A stretch of 41,751 nt of DNA from Christensenella sp. UBA7102 (GTDB lineage Bacteria; Bacillota; Clostridia; Christensenellales; UBA1750): positions 1-41,751 of the forward strand of contig DKYK01000007.1 in the NCBI GenBank assembly GCA_002492415.1, in the 5' to 3' direction. The translations under genes were made by a program, and so were the position numbers. Under the pieces are notes generated by a model. That model made no database searches. It was not told where the DNA came from and saw only the letters and a list, made by a program, of their open reading frames with translations. Positions 32,003-39,471 of the stretch are shown here, one piece after another; positions within the stretch are counted from its first letter, which is position 1; each line of letters opens with the position of its first letter.

Positions 32003-32540
32003 GAGATGGAGACATCCAAGGGAAGTGGTCACGTGTTCAAGGCGACGAATATGGGCGCGGTAGAGGGAATGATGAACGGGATTTGTGCTCACAGGCACGA
32101 GCAATCTGCGGCGCTTTCTCATTGACCATCTGGATACTGTGCAGCTGGCCGCGGCAGCTGGTATGCCAACGTGCGATGCAATGGTCAGCATGGAAGCGCG
32201 CGGCGCTTAAACTGCTCACGTATACTCCGAATCCGCTTATCACGGGCGGCCGCAGGAGGGGGTGCTCATTAGGGAGGCTCTGTTCCGCAGCGACGGTCTG
32301 TGCCTAATGCTGCGGCGCAGGGGAGAGGCGTTTGTGCTCTCACTCGCCGCGCTTATCTGGAGAAGTTGCTGGGCGCTTATCCGGAGGAGCTGCTGTTTGG
32401 ACAGCCCGGCCGTACGCCAGAGGAGCTGCTTTGGCATATTTTCAACGAATACATGCGCGATACCTATCGCGTCAAGGTTTCTTCCGTGATGGTGCAAAAG
32501 TTCGGCAGCAATCTGCGCGTCACGAAAAAAACAAAGAACG
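32003..32540 (+). pseudogene. Decayed coding stretch, family not recognised
   Basis: No intact gene lies in this stretch, but protein-like segments appear in shifting frames. One frame (codons from about 32076) gives TSNLRRFLIDHLDTVQLAAA and stops at TAA 32208. The same frame reopens and gives REALFRSDGLCLMLRRRGEAF near 32265-32330. Another frame then gives LLFGQPGRTPEELLWHIF and ends near 32540. Codon use in these segments resembles the neighbours. A gene broken by one stop and at least one frameshift explains this best; a long leader with small peptides is the alternative. I cannot name the family. Confidence 0.4.
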
Positions 32541-32549
32541 AAGATCATA

Positions 32550-32583
32550 GAATGTATACGGTGCATAGGCGCCGTATACATTC
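32550..32583 (+). promoter_or_regulatory. Perfect 12-bp inverted repeat before the Tet-like GTPase gene
   Basis: GAATGTATACGG at 32550-32561 is repeated inverted as CCGTATACATTC at 32572-32583, with a 10-base loop. It ends 21 bases before the GTPase ATG. No T run follows, so it is not a standard terminator. It could be an operator or a leader RNA hairpin that controls the GTPase gene. Confidence 0.65.
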
Positions 32584-32604
32584 CTGTGTTATGGGGGAAC
32601 TGCA

Positions 32605-34533
32605 ATGAAGATCACGCTGGGCATACTTGCCCATGTAGACGCCGGAAAAACCACGCTTTCCGAGTCGATGCTCTACCATGCGGGCAGCTTACGCACCATG
32701 GGGCGCGTAGATCATCAGGATGCCTTTCTAGACGCGCATCCACTGGAGCGTGCGCGCGGTATCACCATCTTTTCCGATCAGGCCATGATGTCGCTGGGAG
32801 AGAGCCAGGTATTTCTTGTCGATACCCCGGGGCACGCGGACTTTGCCGCCGAGATGGAGCGTGCGATGGCGGTAATGGACTACGCGGTGCTCGTTGTTTC
32901 CTGTGCGGAGGGCGTGCAGAGCCACACCGACACAGTCTGGCAGCTGCTGCGCCGTGGCCATGTGCCCACATTCTTCTTCTTGAACAAAACCGATCGCGCG
33001 GGTGCGGAGCCTGACCGCGTACTGTGCGAGTTGCGCCGCAAGCTCTCGCCCGACTGCGTGCCCTACGAGGAGTTGACAGAGGCAGCTGCCGAGCGGGACG
33101 AGGATCTGCTGGACGAATATCTATCCGGACAGGTAACCCGGCAGCGGGTGGACACCGTCGCACGCAGGCTCATTGGCGAGGAAAGGCTGTTTCCCGTGTT
33201 TCGTGGATCAGCGCTTCAGGATGCGGGCGTCGAAGAATTCCTGAGCGTGATCTCACGCCTGATGGAAACGCACTACGATGCGGACGGTCCGTTTGGCGCG
33301 AGGGTGTTTCGCATCCGGCACGATGCGCAGGGTAGCCGCTTGATCTTTCTGAAACTCGTGAGCGGCCGATTGAGCGTACGCGATGCAGTGACAGTGGGGG
33401 GAGAAAGCTTCCGAGTCAATGAACTGCGTCTATACAATGGAAGCCGCTTCACCTCTGTGCAGACTGCGCAGGCCGGCCAGCTTGTCGCGGTGACCGGTCT
33501 GCCCGCTTGCCGCATCGGTGACGCGCTGGGGGATTGCGCGCCCGCTCCGCAACCGGTCACGCAGCCTCTGCTGTCGGTAAAGGCGATGTTTCCTCCGGAG
33601 GTTTCCGTCCAAACGGCGCTCACGGCACTGCGAAGGTTGGAGGCTGAGGATCCCGCGCTGGGCGTGCAGTGGAACGAATCGCTGCGCGAGATCCACTTGC
33701 GTGTGATGGGCGCTATTCAGCTGGAGGTGCTGCGCGAACTCGTCCGTGAGCGTTTCGGGCTGGCGGTGGAGTTCTCCAGGCCTGAGATCATGTATCGCGA
33801 GACCATCGCCGCTCCAGTGCGCGGTGCGGGGCACTATGAGCCGCTGCGTCACTACGCCGAGGTGCACCTGCTGCTCAGCCCTGTCCCGCGCGGTACAGGT
33901 ATCACTTTTTCTAGCCGCTGCCATGTGGACGAGCTGTCTCTGCAATACCAGAACCTCATCCGCACGCACGTGTTTGAAAAGGAACACCTGGGGGTGCTGA
34001 CGGGTTCTCCGCTGAGCGACGTGCACATTGAACTGCTGACCGGGCGCGCGCATCTGAAGCACACAGAGGGAGGAGATTTCCGCCAGGCAACCTATCGCGC
34101 CATCCGCCAGGGGCTGATGAAAGCGCAGCCTGTACTCCTCGAGCCTTATTACGCCTTTACGATCGACGCGCCGCAGGAGCATCTGGGCCGTATATTGAGC
34201 GATATCCAGCGTCTGTATGGAGAGTTTGAAGTGCCGGACGCGGATGACAGCGGTCTGCATGTGCGCGGGCGCGGTCCAGTATCCACGCTTATGGACTATA
34301 CGCAGGAGCTAACGGTATTCACTCGCGGCAAGGGGCGTCTCTCCGTCCATTTCGACGGCTACGAGCCCTGCCACAATGCGGAGGAAGTCATCGCAAACCG
34401 CGGCTACGACGTCGGAGCCGACCGTGAAAACTCTCCCGACTCTGTTTTCTGCGCGAAAGGCGCTGGCTTTATTGTACATTGGGATAAGGCCGACGAATGG
34501 ATGCATTGCGAGGTGCCTGCTGATGATGAATGA
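32605..34533 (+). CDS. EF-G-like translation GTPase of the Tet(M)/ribosomal protection type
   Basis: A 642-residue GTPase, the size of Tet(M). G motifs are AHVDAGKTT (residues 9-17), RGITI, DTPGH (73-77) and NKTD (127-130). Domains II to V of the EF-G fold follow, with the SPVPRGTGITFSSR and LLEPYYAFTIDAPQEHLG segments close to those of ribosomal protection proteins. The last 40 residues carry GYDVGADRENSPDSVFCAKG, a tail I associate with chromosomal clostridial relatives rather than the classical Tet proteins. Thus it may protect or rescue ribosomes without giving tetracycline resistance. Its end overlaps the pyrophosphatase-like gene. Confidence 0.85.
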   Translation: MKITLGILAHVDAGKTTLSESMLYHAGSLRTMGRVDHQDAFLDAHPLERARGITIFSDQAMMSLGESQVFLVDTPGHADFAAEMERAMAVMDYAVLVVSCAEGVQSHTDTVWQLLRRGHVPTFFFLNKTDRAGAEPDRVLCELRRKLSPDCVPYEELTEAAAERDEDLLDEYLSGQVTRQRVDTVARRLIGEERLFPVFRGSALQDAGVEEFLSVISRLMETHYDADGPFGARVFRIRHDAQGSRLIFLKLVSGRLSVRDAVTVGGESFRVNELRLYNGSRFTSVQTAQAGQLVAVTGLPACRIGDALGDCAPAPQPVTQPLLSVKAMFPPEVSVQTALTALRRLEAEDPALGVQWNESLREIHLRVMGAIQLEVLRELVRERFGLAVEFSRPEIMYRETIAAPVRGAGHYEPLRHYAEVHLLLSPVPRGTGITFSSRCHVDELSLQYQNLIRTHVFEKEHLGVLTGSPLSDVHIELLTGRAHLKHTEGGDFRQATYRAIRQGLMKAQPVLLEPYYAFTIDAPQEHLGRILSDIQRLYGEFEVPDADDSGLHVRGRGPVSTLMDYTQELTVFTRGKGRLSVHFDGYEPCHNAEEVIANRGYDVGADRENSPDSVFCAKGAGFIVHWDKADEWMHCEVPADDE

Positions 34534-34869
34534 AGCCTTCTGGCTTGCCTTGGATGAGCTCATTGCCACCTCCCGGCTGGTAATCGACCGGCCGAAAGGC
34601 AGCGCACATCCGCGCTATCCCGAGCTCGTCTATCCCTTGGATTACGGTTACCTGCAAAATACTGCGTCTATGGACGGTGATGGCATCGACGTATGGTTGG
34701 GCAGCGACCCAGCCCGCCGCCTCGACGCGCTAATCTGCACCGTGGATCTGATCAAGCGTGATTCCGAGATCAAACTGTTGTTGGGTTGTACAGCGAAGGA
34801 GAGAGAGCCATTGCCCTGCAGCACCACAACAATTCCGCATTCATGAAAGGCCTGCTCATCTGCAGATAA
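34523..34869 (+). pseudogene. Inorganic-pyrophosphatase-like gene with a frameshift at a (GA)4 run
   Basis: From ATG 34523 (GAGGTG site at 34510-34515) the frame gives a short pyrophosphatase-like protein with VIDRPKGSAHPRYPELVYPL and GDGIDVWLGS. At GAGAGAGAG (34799-34807) the frame leaves the family pattern and stops at 34846. The expected tail QHHNNSAFMKGLLICR is read in another frame and ends at TAA 34867-34869. Removing one GA unit restores KERAIALQHHNNSAF, so a two-base repeat expansion is the simple explanation. The gene overlaps the GTPase gene by 11 bases. It may be phase-variable, a true pseudogene, or an assembly error. Confidence 0.8.
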
Positions 34870-34910
34870 AAGACGCGCACTGCGTGAAATTGCTTCACAC
34901 AGCGCGCGTG
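34866..34910 (-). terminator. Terminator between convergent genes
   Basis: A long imperfect hairpin (ACGCGC-ACTG-CGTGAA with TTCAC-ACAG-CGCGCGT) lies between the pyrophosphatase-like gene and the minus-strand acetyltransferase. On the minus strand it ends in CTTTTAT, so it serves the acetyltransferase gene best. Confidence 0.65.
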
Positions 34911-34915
34911 CGCTT

Positions 34916-35365
34916 TCAAATCCACAGTTCCATTTCACCGGAGGGCTGAAAGCCAAGCTTTTCATACATGCGCTGACCCGCTCCGGAGGGCTTGAGTTTA
35001 ATGTTATGAACATCCCGTTCACGGAGCCATGCCACAACCTGCTGAACGAGCTGCGTGGCATAACCTTTTCTGCGCGGCGCAGGTTCGCAATAGACGTCCA
35101 TGATATAGCCGTAGCACGGCGTCTTAAAGAAGCAGAACGGCACATCATCCTTAATGGCCGCGCCGCCGCAGGCTACTGCGACGCCCTCTTCTTCGACGAT
35201 AAAATGGCAACATCTCTGTTGGCGGTATAGATCGCTGTATGCTGCAGCAATACGTTCTTCCACACCGTCCTGCAGAAGCTGGATCGATCCTGCTTCACGG
35301 AACATAGCCATCTTCATCGCCACAATCATCGGAATGTCCTGAAGGTTTGCCTGACGAATTTGCAT
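34916..35365 (-). CDS. GNAT family N-acetyltransferase
   Basis: A 149-residue single-domain acetyltransferase. The acetyl-CoA loop reads APRRKGYATQLV, following GYIMDVYCEP, and the end has the GQRMYEKLGFQ segment. Substrate unknown; related proteins acetylate amines, amino acids or protein N-termini. GAGAGGGG lies upstream of the ATG at 35365. It is 39 bases downstream of the MBL hydrolase gene on the same strand and probably cotranscribed with it. Confidence 0.88.
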   Translation of the reverse strand: MQIRQANLQDIPMIVAMKMAMFREAGSIQLLQDGVEERIAAAYSDLYRQQRCCHFIVEEEGVAVACGGAAIKDDVPFCFFKTPCYGYIMDVYCEPAPRRKGYATQLVQQVVAWLRERDVHNIKLKPSGAGQRMYEKLGFQPSGEMELWI

Positions 35366-35404
35366 TGCGCTTCCCCTCTCAATAGAGTGCCTATGTGTCG
35401 AAGA

Positions 35405-36313
35405 TTACGGCACGATGTGCTCCTCGCCCTCTTCCCAGAGCAGTTCTTCGTTGAAACCGGCACACACCATGGGGCCGCGTGCATTTTCATGGGGATATTG
35501 CACCTCGGGGCCGTAGAGCACTACCTTGTGCGGTGGGCGGTCAGGGAAGAGCTGCATACGTTTCCAGCCGATCTCCGGATTGCCGTTCAACAGCGAACGG
35601 TACGCGCCGATGAGGTTGCGCACCACCGCAATGTCGTTGGCCTTGACGTCTAGCGTACCGCAGTAGGTGCTGTGTCCGGTAAACATGCGGTCGTAGAGTA
35701 TGCCGTACTGGCTCTCAATGCGGAGTAGGCCGCGCAGCACGGTACTTACCGCCACATCGCGGGAGCCCAGATTATAATTGCAGCAGTCGCCGGTGAAGGC
35801 GATGCGGCTCATATCGTCGATGAGGTACATGCAGCCCTTGGTGTGGCCAGGCAGAGCATAGGCAGTGACCTTGCGGTTGCCCAGGTCAAACACATCACCC
35901 TCGTGCAGCGACAACACCTGGGTATCCTTGTGACCACGGTTGACCATGTCTTCCGTGACCTCCCAGACCTGCCAGTCGCCCACGTGCAGCCGATTGTTCC
36001 AGACGAATTCATCCAGGTTGAAGTCGGTCTTGGCGGCCCAGGGCAGCAGCGGCAGGTCAGCCTCGTTCATGTAGACTTGATCGAATTGGTGCATCATGCC
36101 TGCATGGTCGGGATGACCATGGGTAATGACCACATCATAGGGCTTATCGGTGATGGTGGCGATTAGCGCGACCATGTCATAGTAGCCCATACCGCAGTCG
36201 ATGACCAGCGCGCGCTGGCTGCCCACCAGCACATAGTGGTTGCACAGGCCGAATTCGTTGATCAAGTAAGTGTCCCTTGCGATCTCATGCACGAGAGGAT
36301 GACGGATGCCCAT
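35405..36313 (-). CDS. Metallo-beta-lactamase fold hydrolase
   Basis: A 302-residue MBL-fold metal-dependent hydrolase. The metal motif is H65-x-H67-x-D69-H70 in THGHPDHAG, followed by LPGHTKG and FTGD further along. No lactamase or glyoxalase signature decides the substrate. The ATG at 36313 is chosen because AGGAGG lies eight bases upstream; the longer open frame runs through the promoter and cre-like site. The promoter has TTGCAA and TATACT, and a cre-like box sits in the leader, so sugar repression is likely. Confidence 0.87.
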   Translation of the reverse strand: MGIRHPLVHEIARDTYLINEFGLCNHYVLVGSQRALVIDCGMGYYDMVALIATITDKPYDVVITHGHPDHAGMMHQFDQVYMNEADLPLLPWAAKTDFNLDEFVWNNRLHVGDWQVWEVTEDMVNRGHKDTQVLSLHEGDVFDLGNRKVTAYALPGHTKGCMYLIDDMSRIAFTGDCCNYNLGSRDVAVSTVLRGLLRIESQYGILYDRMFTGHSTYCGTLDVKANDIAVVRNLIGAYRSLLNGNPEIGWKRMQLFPDRPPHKVVLYGPEVQYPHENARGPMVCAGFNEELLWEEGEEHIVP

Positions 36314-36341
36314 ATGCAGTTCCTCCTGTAGATTTGGAATG

Positions 36342-36356
36342 AGTAATCGTTTGCAT
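36342..36356 (-). promoter_or_regulatory. cre-like catabolite control site
   Basis: On the minus strand the 15 bases ATGCAAACGATTACT match every fixed position of the Bacillus cre consensus WTGNAANCGNWNNCW. The site lies between the -10 element and the start codon of the MBL hydrolase gene, where CcpA binding would block elongation. Another LacI-family repressor could also use it. Confidence 0.65.
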
Positions 36357-36358
36357 TC

Positions 36359-36388
36359 AGTATAGCACCATACCATCCACTGTTGCAA
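36359..36388 (-). promoter_or_regulatory. Promoter of the MBL hydrolase gene
   Basis: On the minus strand TTGCAA (36388-36383) and TATACT (36364-36359) are spaced by 18 bases. Confidence 0.6.
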
Positions 36389-36405
36389 GCACAAATTGAA
36401 GGTAC

Positions 36406-36999
36406 CTAAACAAGCTCTTTGCCGCCCACCAGCAGCCGCAGCGCAGTACAGCGCCCCGCGTTGCACTGGCTCTCGCTGACGCTGCAGGCCGCCACTGCGA
36501 CGCGCGCATCCATCTTCGCGCGCAGCACCAGTCGGTCGCCCGGGCGGGAGATCGGCGCTAGCACGGCAATGCTGCCGTCTGCATGGATGCGCGTGTTCAT
36601 AAAAACATTGAGTGGGTGGAGGATGGCGTATTGTCTGCCCAGGCTGCGGTTGAGGTTGTCCAAGCAGTTGGGATGACCTTCGCCGTTGTGGTAGAAAAAG
36701 TCGAACATCTCGCGACGACAGCTGGGATGGAGCAGATCGTGCTCACCCACGTCGTCGCACACCACGTCAAACATGGGATTATAGTAATTGGTGTAGAGCA
36801 TATCGCCTACCTTCAAGCGCAGCGATTCATTGCAGTCTATGGTCACACCGGTGGAGAGAAACTCTTCATCCTGTCCCAACGCCTCAGCAAAGAAATCCGC
36901 GACTTGACCGCCGTCTATGTCCTCGACTGCGACATACTGCCCCTTGTTTACCTGTACCATTGCGCCCGTGCACGGTGCAATGATGATCTCCTGCGGCAT
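36406..36999 (-). CDS. DUF1989 (urea carboxylase-associated family) protein
   Basis: A 197-residue protein of the DUF1989 family, recognised by VNKGQYVAVEDIDGGQVADF and the SRPGDRLVLRAKMD and CNAGRCTALR parts. Members are named from their place beside urea carboxylase in some bacteria, and a few act in urea or nucleotide breakdown; no urea genes are seen here. A GAGGTG site precedes the ATG. The xylosidase terminator lies just upstream, leaving little room for a separate promoter, so read-through may supply expression. The MBL gene follows but has its own promoter. Confidence 0.85.
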   Translation of the reverse strand: MPQEIIIAPCTGAMVQVNKGQYVAVEDIDGGQVADFFAEALGQDEEFLSTGVTIDCNESLRLKVGDMLYTNYYNPMFDVVCDDVGEHDLLHPSCRREMFDFFYHNGEGHPNCLDNLNRSLGRQYAILHPLNVFMNTRIHADGSIAVLAPISRPGDRLVLRAKMDARVAVAACSVSESQCNAGRCTALRLLVGGKELV

Positions 37000-37018
37000 A
37001 AATGCACCTCATTTCTTC

Positions 37019-37055
37019 AAAAATGCCCCATCCGAAAGATGTTTCCGGATGGGGC
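37019..37055 (-). terminator. Intrinsic terminator of the alpha-xylosidase gene
   Basis: GCCCCATCCG at 37025-37034 pairs perfectly with CGGATGGGGC at 37046-37055. On the minus strand a TTTTT run follows (A residues at 37019-37023). Confidence 0.88.
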
Positions 37056-37065
37056 AGGGGATAGC

Positions 37066-39372
37066 CTATAGGATGACAACCTTGCAGCCATCAGAGGACT
37101 CCGCCGTGAAGGGAATCTCCTTGTTATCGGCTTCCACTTCGATCACGTCGCCCTTGCGGGTGGCCACAATGCGCTGTACCAACTTGGCTTCACTGTCGTA
37201 GACCTTGCATTCTGTTTGCTTGCCATCCTCCAGCTGGTAGATCACGAACTTTGCGTCGCGCGCATAGTCGTACACCACATCCTTGCCAAACGAACCGTAG
37301 GCGATGATGGAATTGGGTCGGGCGAGCAACGGCATGGAGAAATAGTCATGCTTCGTTTCGTAGAACTTGCCGCCCTCGAACACCTCGCCAGTCTGGATGT
37401 CCGTCCACTTGCCGGCGGGTACGTAGTACAGCGCCGTACCTTCTTCGTTGAAGATGGGCGCGACCAGCAGGTTGTCACCCAGCATGTACTGTCGGTCGAG
37501 GTTCCAGGTAGCGGGTTCGTCGCCAAAGTCCACAATCATGGCGCGCATCATGGGGATGCCGGTCTCATGAGTCTTGACGGCATTGGCGTAGAGGTAAGGC
37601 ATCAGGCGGCCCTTGAGATTGACAAAGTGGCGAACTACGTCGCAGCTCTCTTCATCAAACAGCCATGGCACACGGTAAGAGGAGGAGCCGTGCAGTCTGG
37701 AATGCGTGGACATCAGGCCAAATGCAGACCAGCGCTTGTACAGGTCGGGCGTGCCGGTGGCTTCAAAGCCGGAAATGTCGTGCGAGAAGAAACCAAACCC
37801 GCTCAGGCACAGGCTCAGGCCGCCGCGCAGCGTCTCAGCCATGGACTCGTACTGGGAGAAGCAGTCTCCACCCCAGTGCACGGGATACTGCTGACCGCCC
37901 GCAGTCGCTGAGCGTGCGAACAGACAGGCTTTGTTCTCACCATAGTATTCCTTGAGGGTGTTGAACACCACACCATTATACAGATGGGTGTAGTAGTTGT
38001 GCATTTTGAGGGGATCGGAGCCGTCGTGCCAAACCACATCTGTGGGAATGCGCTCGCCAAAGTCGGTCTTGATGGCGTCCACTCCCATGTCGCACAGCGC
38101 GCGGATTTTATCGGCATACCATTTACAGGCCTCAGGGTTGGTAAAGTCTACAATGCCCATGCCGGGCTGCCACATATCGGTTTGGAACACGTCGCCGTTC
38201 TTCTTCATCACCAGGTAACCCTTTTCCACGGCCTCATCGAAGATCGCGCCCTGCTGGCCGATATAGGGGTTGACCCACACGCAGATCTGCAGCCCACGGG
38301 CTTTCAGGCGCTGGATGAACCCCTTGGCGTCGGGGAACATGCGCTTGTCCCACACAAAGTCACACCAGCGGAATTCCTGCATCCAGAAGCAGTCAAAATG
38401 GAAGACCTGCAACGGGATATTGCGCTCCGCCATGCCGTCCACAAAGGAGGAGACGGTTTTTTCGTCATAATCGGTGGTAAAGGAGGTGGTCAGCCACAGG
38501 CCGAAGGAGTAGGCCGGGGGCAGCGCGGGCTTGCCGGTGAGGTTGGTGTAGTTGACCAGCACATCCGCGATGTTTTTGCCGCCGATAATGACATACTCCA
38601 GCCTTTCGCCGGGAACCGTGAAGGATACCTTGGACACGGTGTCCGAGCCCACTTCAAAAGACACCTTCTCAGCGTGGTTTACAAATACGCCGTAAGAGCG
38701 GTTGGAAACATAGAAGGGGATGGACTTATAGCTGAATTCGGTGCATGTACCGCCGTCAGAGTTCCACATCTCCACTTTCTGGCCATTCTTAACAAACGTG
38801 GTAAACTTTTCGCCAAAGCCGTAGATGCTCTCGCCCACGGAGAGATTGAGCTGGCCGCGCGTGTAGGCGGTTGCCTCATCCTGATCCTCGGCAAAGAAGC
38901 GGTTGAAGTTCTTCTGCGCCAGCATGCGCTCCTGCGTGTGGTAGGGCGCCTCGGTGATGTAAGAGGTGGAGCGCCAGCCCTCCTTGGTCAGCAGACGATC
39001 CTCATAGTAGTATTCGATGAGCCAGCTGTTGCCCTTGTGGATACGCACGCGGGTCTTGCCGGACACCAGTTCTGCGTACTCGTCGGTTTCAGTCGTCGTA
39101 GGCGCAAAGCCTTCCTGTGCGTAGAGATCGAAGGCAGGACCTTTTTTGCGCGCGCCACGGTAGTGCTCTACCTTGATCCGAATGGCGTTCTCAAGATTGG
39201 AGGAAAAATAGATGTCCAACACAGGACCGGCGAGCGTATCGCCGCGGGAGTTTAGCACCTGCGTGGCCAGCACATGGATGGCATGCTCGGTCACGTCGAT
39301 CTCGTAGGGCACGCTGGCGTAGAACAGATCGTAACCCGGCTGATTCAGCCAATATCCGTCAGAAAACTTCAA
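37066..39372 (-). CDS. yicI: GH31 alpha-xylosidase
   Basis: Releases alpha-linked xylose from the non-reducing end of xyloglucan-type oligosaccharides. The 768-residue protein is collinear with Escherichia coli YicI. The nucleophile is D437 in IKTDFGERIP and the acid/base residue is D503 in HWGGDCFSQYE; the 66-residue gap equals that in YicI. The N-terminal region is a galactose-mutarotase-like beta sandwich. The start is a TTG at 39372, with AGGAGG nine bases upstream. No signal peptide, so the substrate is imported. It is a single-gene unit with a strong promoter and an overlapping palindromic operator. Confidence 0.94.
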   Translation of the reverse strand: MKFSDGYWLNQPGYDLFYASVPYEIDVTEHAIHVLATQVLNSRGDTLAGPVLDIYFSSNLENAIRIKVEHYRGARKKGPAFDLYAQEGFAPTTTETDEYAELVSGKTRVRIHKGNSWLIEYYYEDRLLTKEGWRSTSYITEAPYHTQERMLAQKNFNRFFAEDQDEATAYTRGQLNLSVGESIYGFGEKFTTFVKNGQKVEMWNSDGGTCTEFSYKSIPFYVSNRSYGVFVNHAEKVSFEVGSDTVSKVSFTVPGERLEYVIIGGKNIADVLVNYTNLTGKPALPPAYSFGLWLTTSFTTDYDEKTVSSFVDGMAERNIPLQVFHFDCFWMQEFRWCDFVWDKRMFPDAKGFIQRLKARGLQICVWVNPYIGQQGAIFDEAVEKGYLVMKKNGDVFQTDMWQPGMGIVDFTNPEACKWYADKIRALCDMGVDAIKTDFGERIPTDVVWHDGSDPLKMHNYYTHLYNGVVFNTLKEYYGENKACLFARSATAGGQQYPVHWGGDCFSQYESMAETLRGGLSLCLSGFGFFSHDISGFEATGTPDLYKRWSAFGLMSTHSRLHGSSSYRVPWLFDEESCDVVRHFVNLKGRLMPYLYANAVKTHETGIPMMRAMIVDFGDEPATWNLDRQYMLGDNLLVAPIFNEEGTALYYVPAGKWTDIQTGEVFEGGKFYETKHDYFSMPLLARPNSIIAYGSFGKDVVYDYARDAKFVIYQLEDGKQTECKVYDSEAKLVQRIVATRKGDVIEVEADNKEIPFTAESSDGCKVVIL

Positions 39373-39397
39373 GTTGGGTTCCCTCCTTGGCTAAAAT

Positions 39398-39414
39398 AAC
39401 AGTTCACTACTGTT
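39398..39414 (-). promoter_or_regulatory. Palindromic operator at the alpha-xylosidase transcription start
   Basis: AACAGT-N5-ACTGTT, a perfect 6-bp dyad with AT-rich flanks, lies three bases downstream of the -10 element. It would cover the transcription start, as a repressor site does. The divergent MocR gene is not oriented to share it directly; the regulator is unknown. Confidence 0.6.
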
Positions 39415-39416
39415 TT

Positions 39417-39445
39417 ATTTTACGGAAAATACTCCGCAATGTCAA
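39417..39445 (-). promoter_or_regulatory. Promoter of the alpha-xylosidase gene
   Basis: On the minus strand TTGACA (39445-39440) and TAAAAT (39422-39417) are spaced by 17 bases, close to consensus. Confidence 0.8.
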
Positions 39446-39471
39446 TGCGTCCGCACGTTCTGATTCACTTT

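Noticed and set aside
37984..39255. Open frame of 423 codons on the plus strand opposite the alpha-xylosidase gene
   Set aside because: The GH31 catalytic residues and spacing prove the minus-strand gene; this frame has no start signal or domain.
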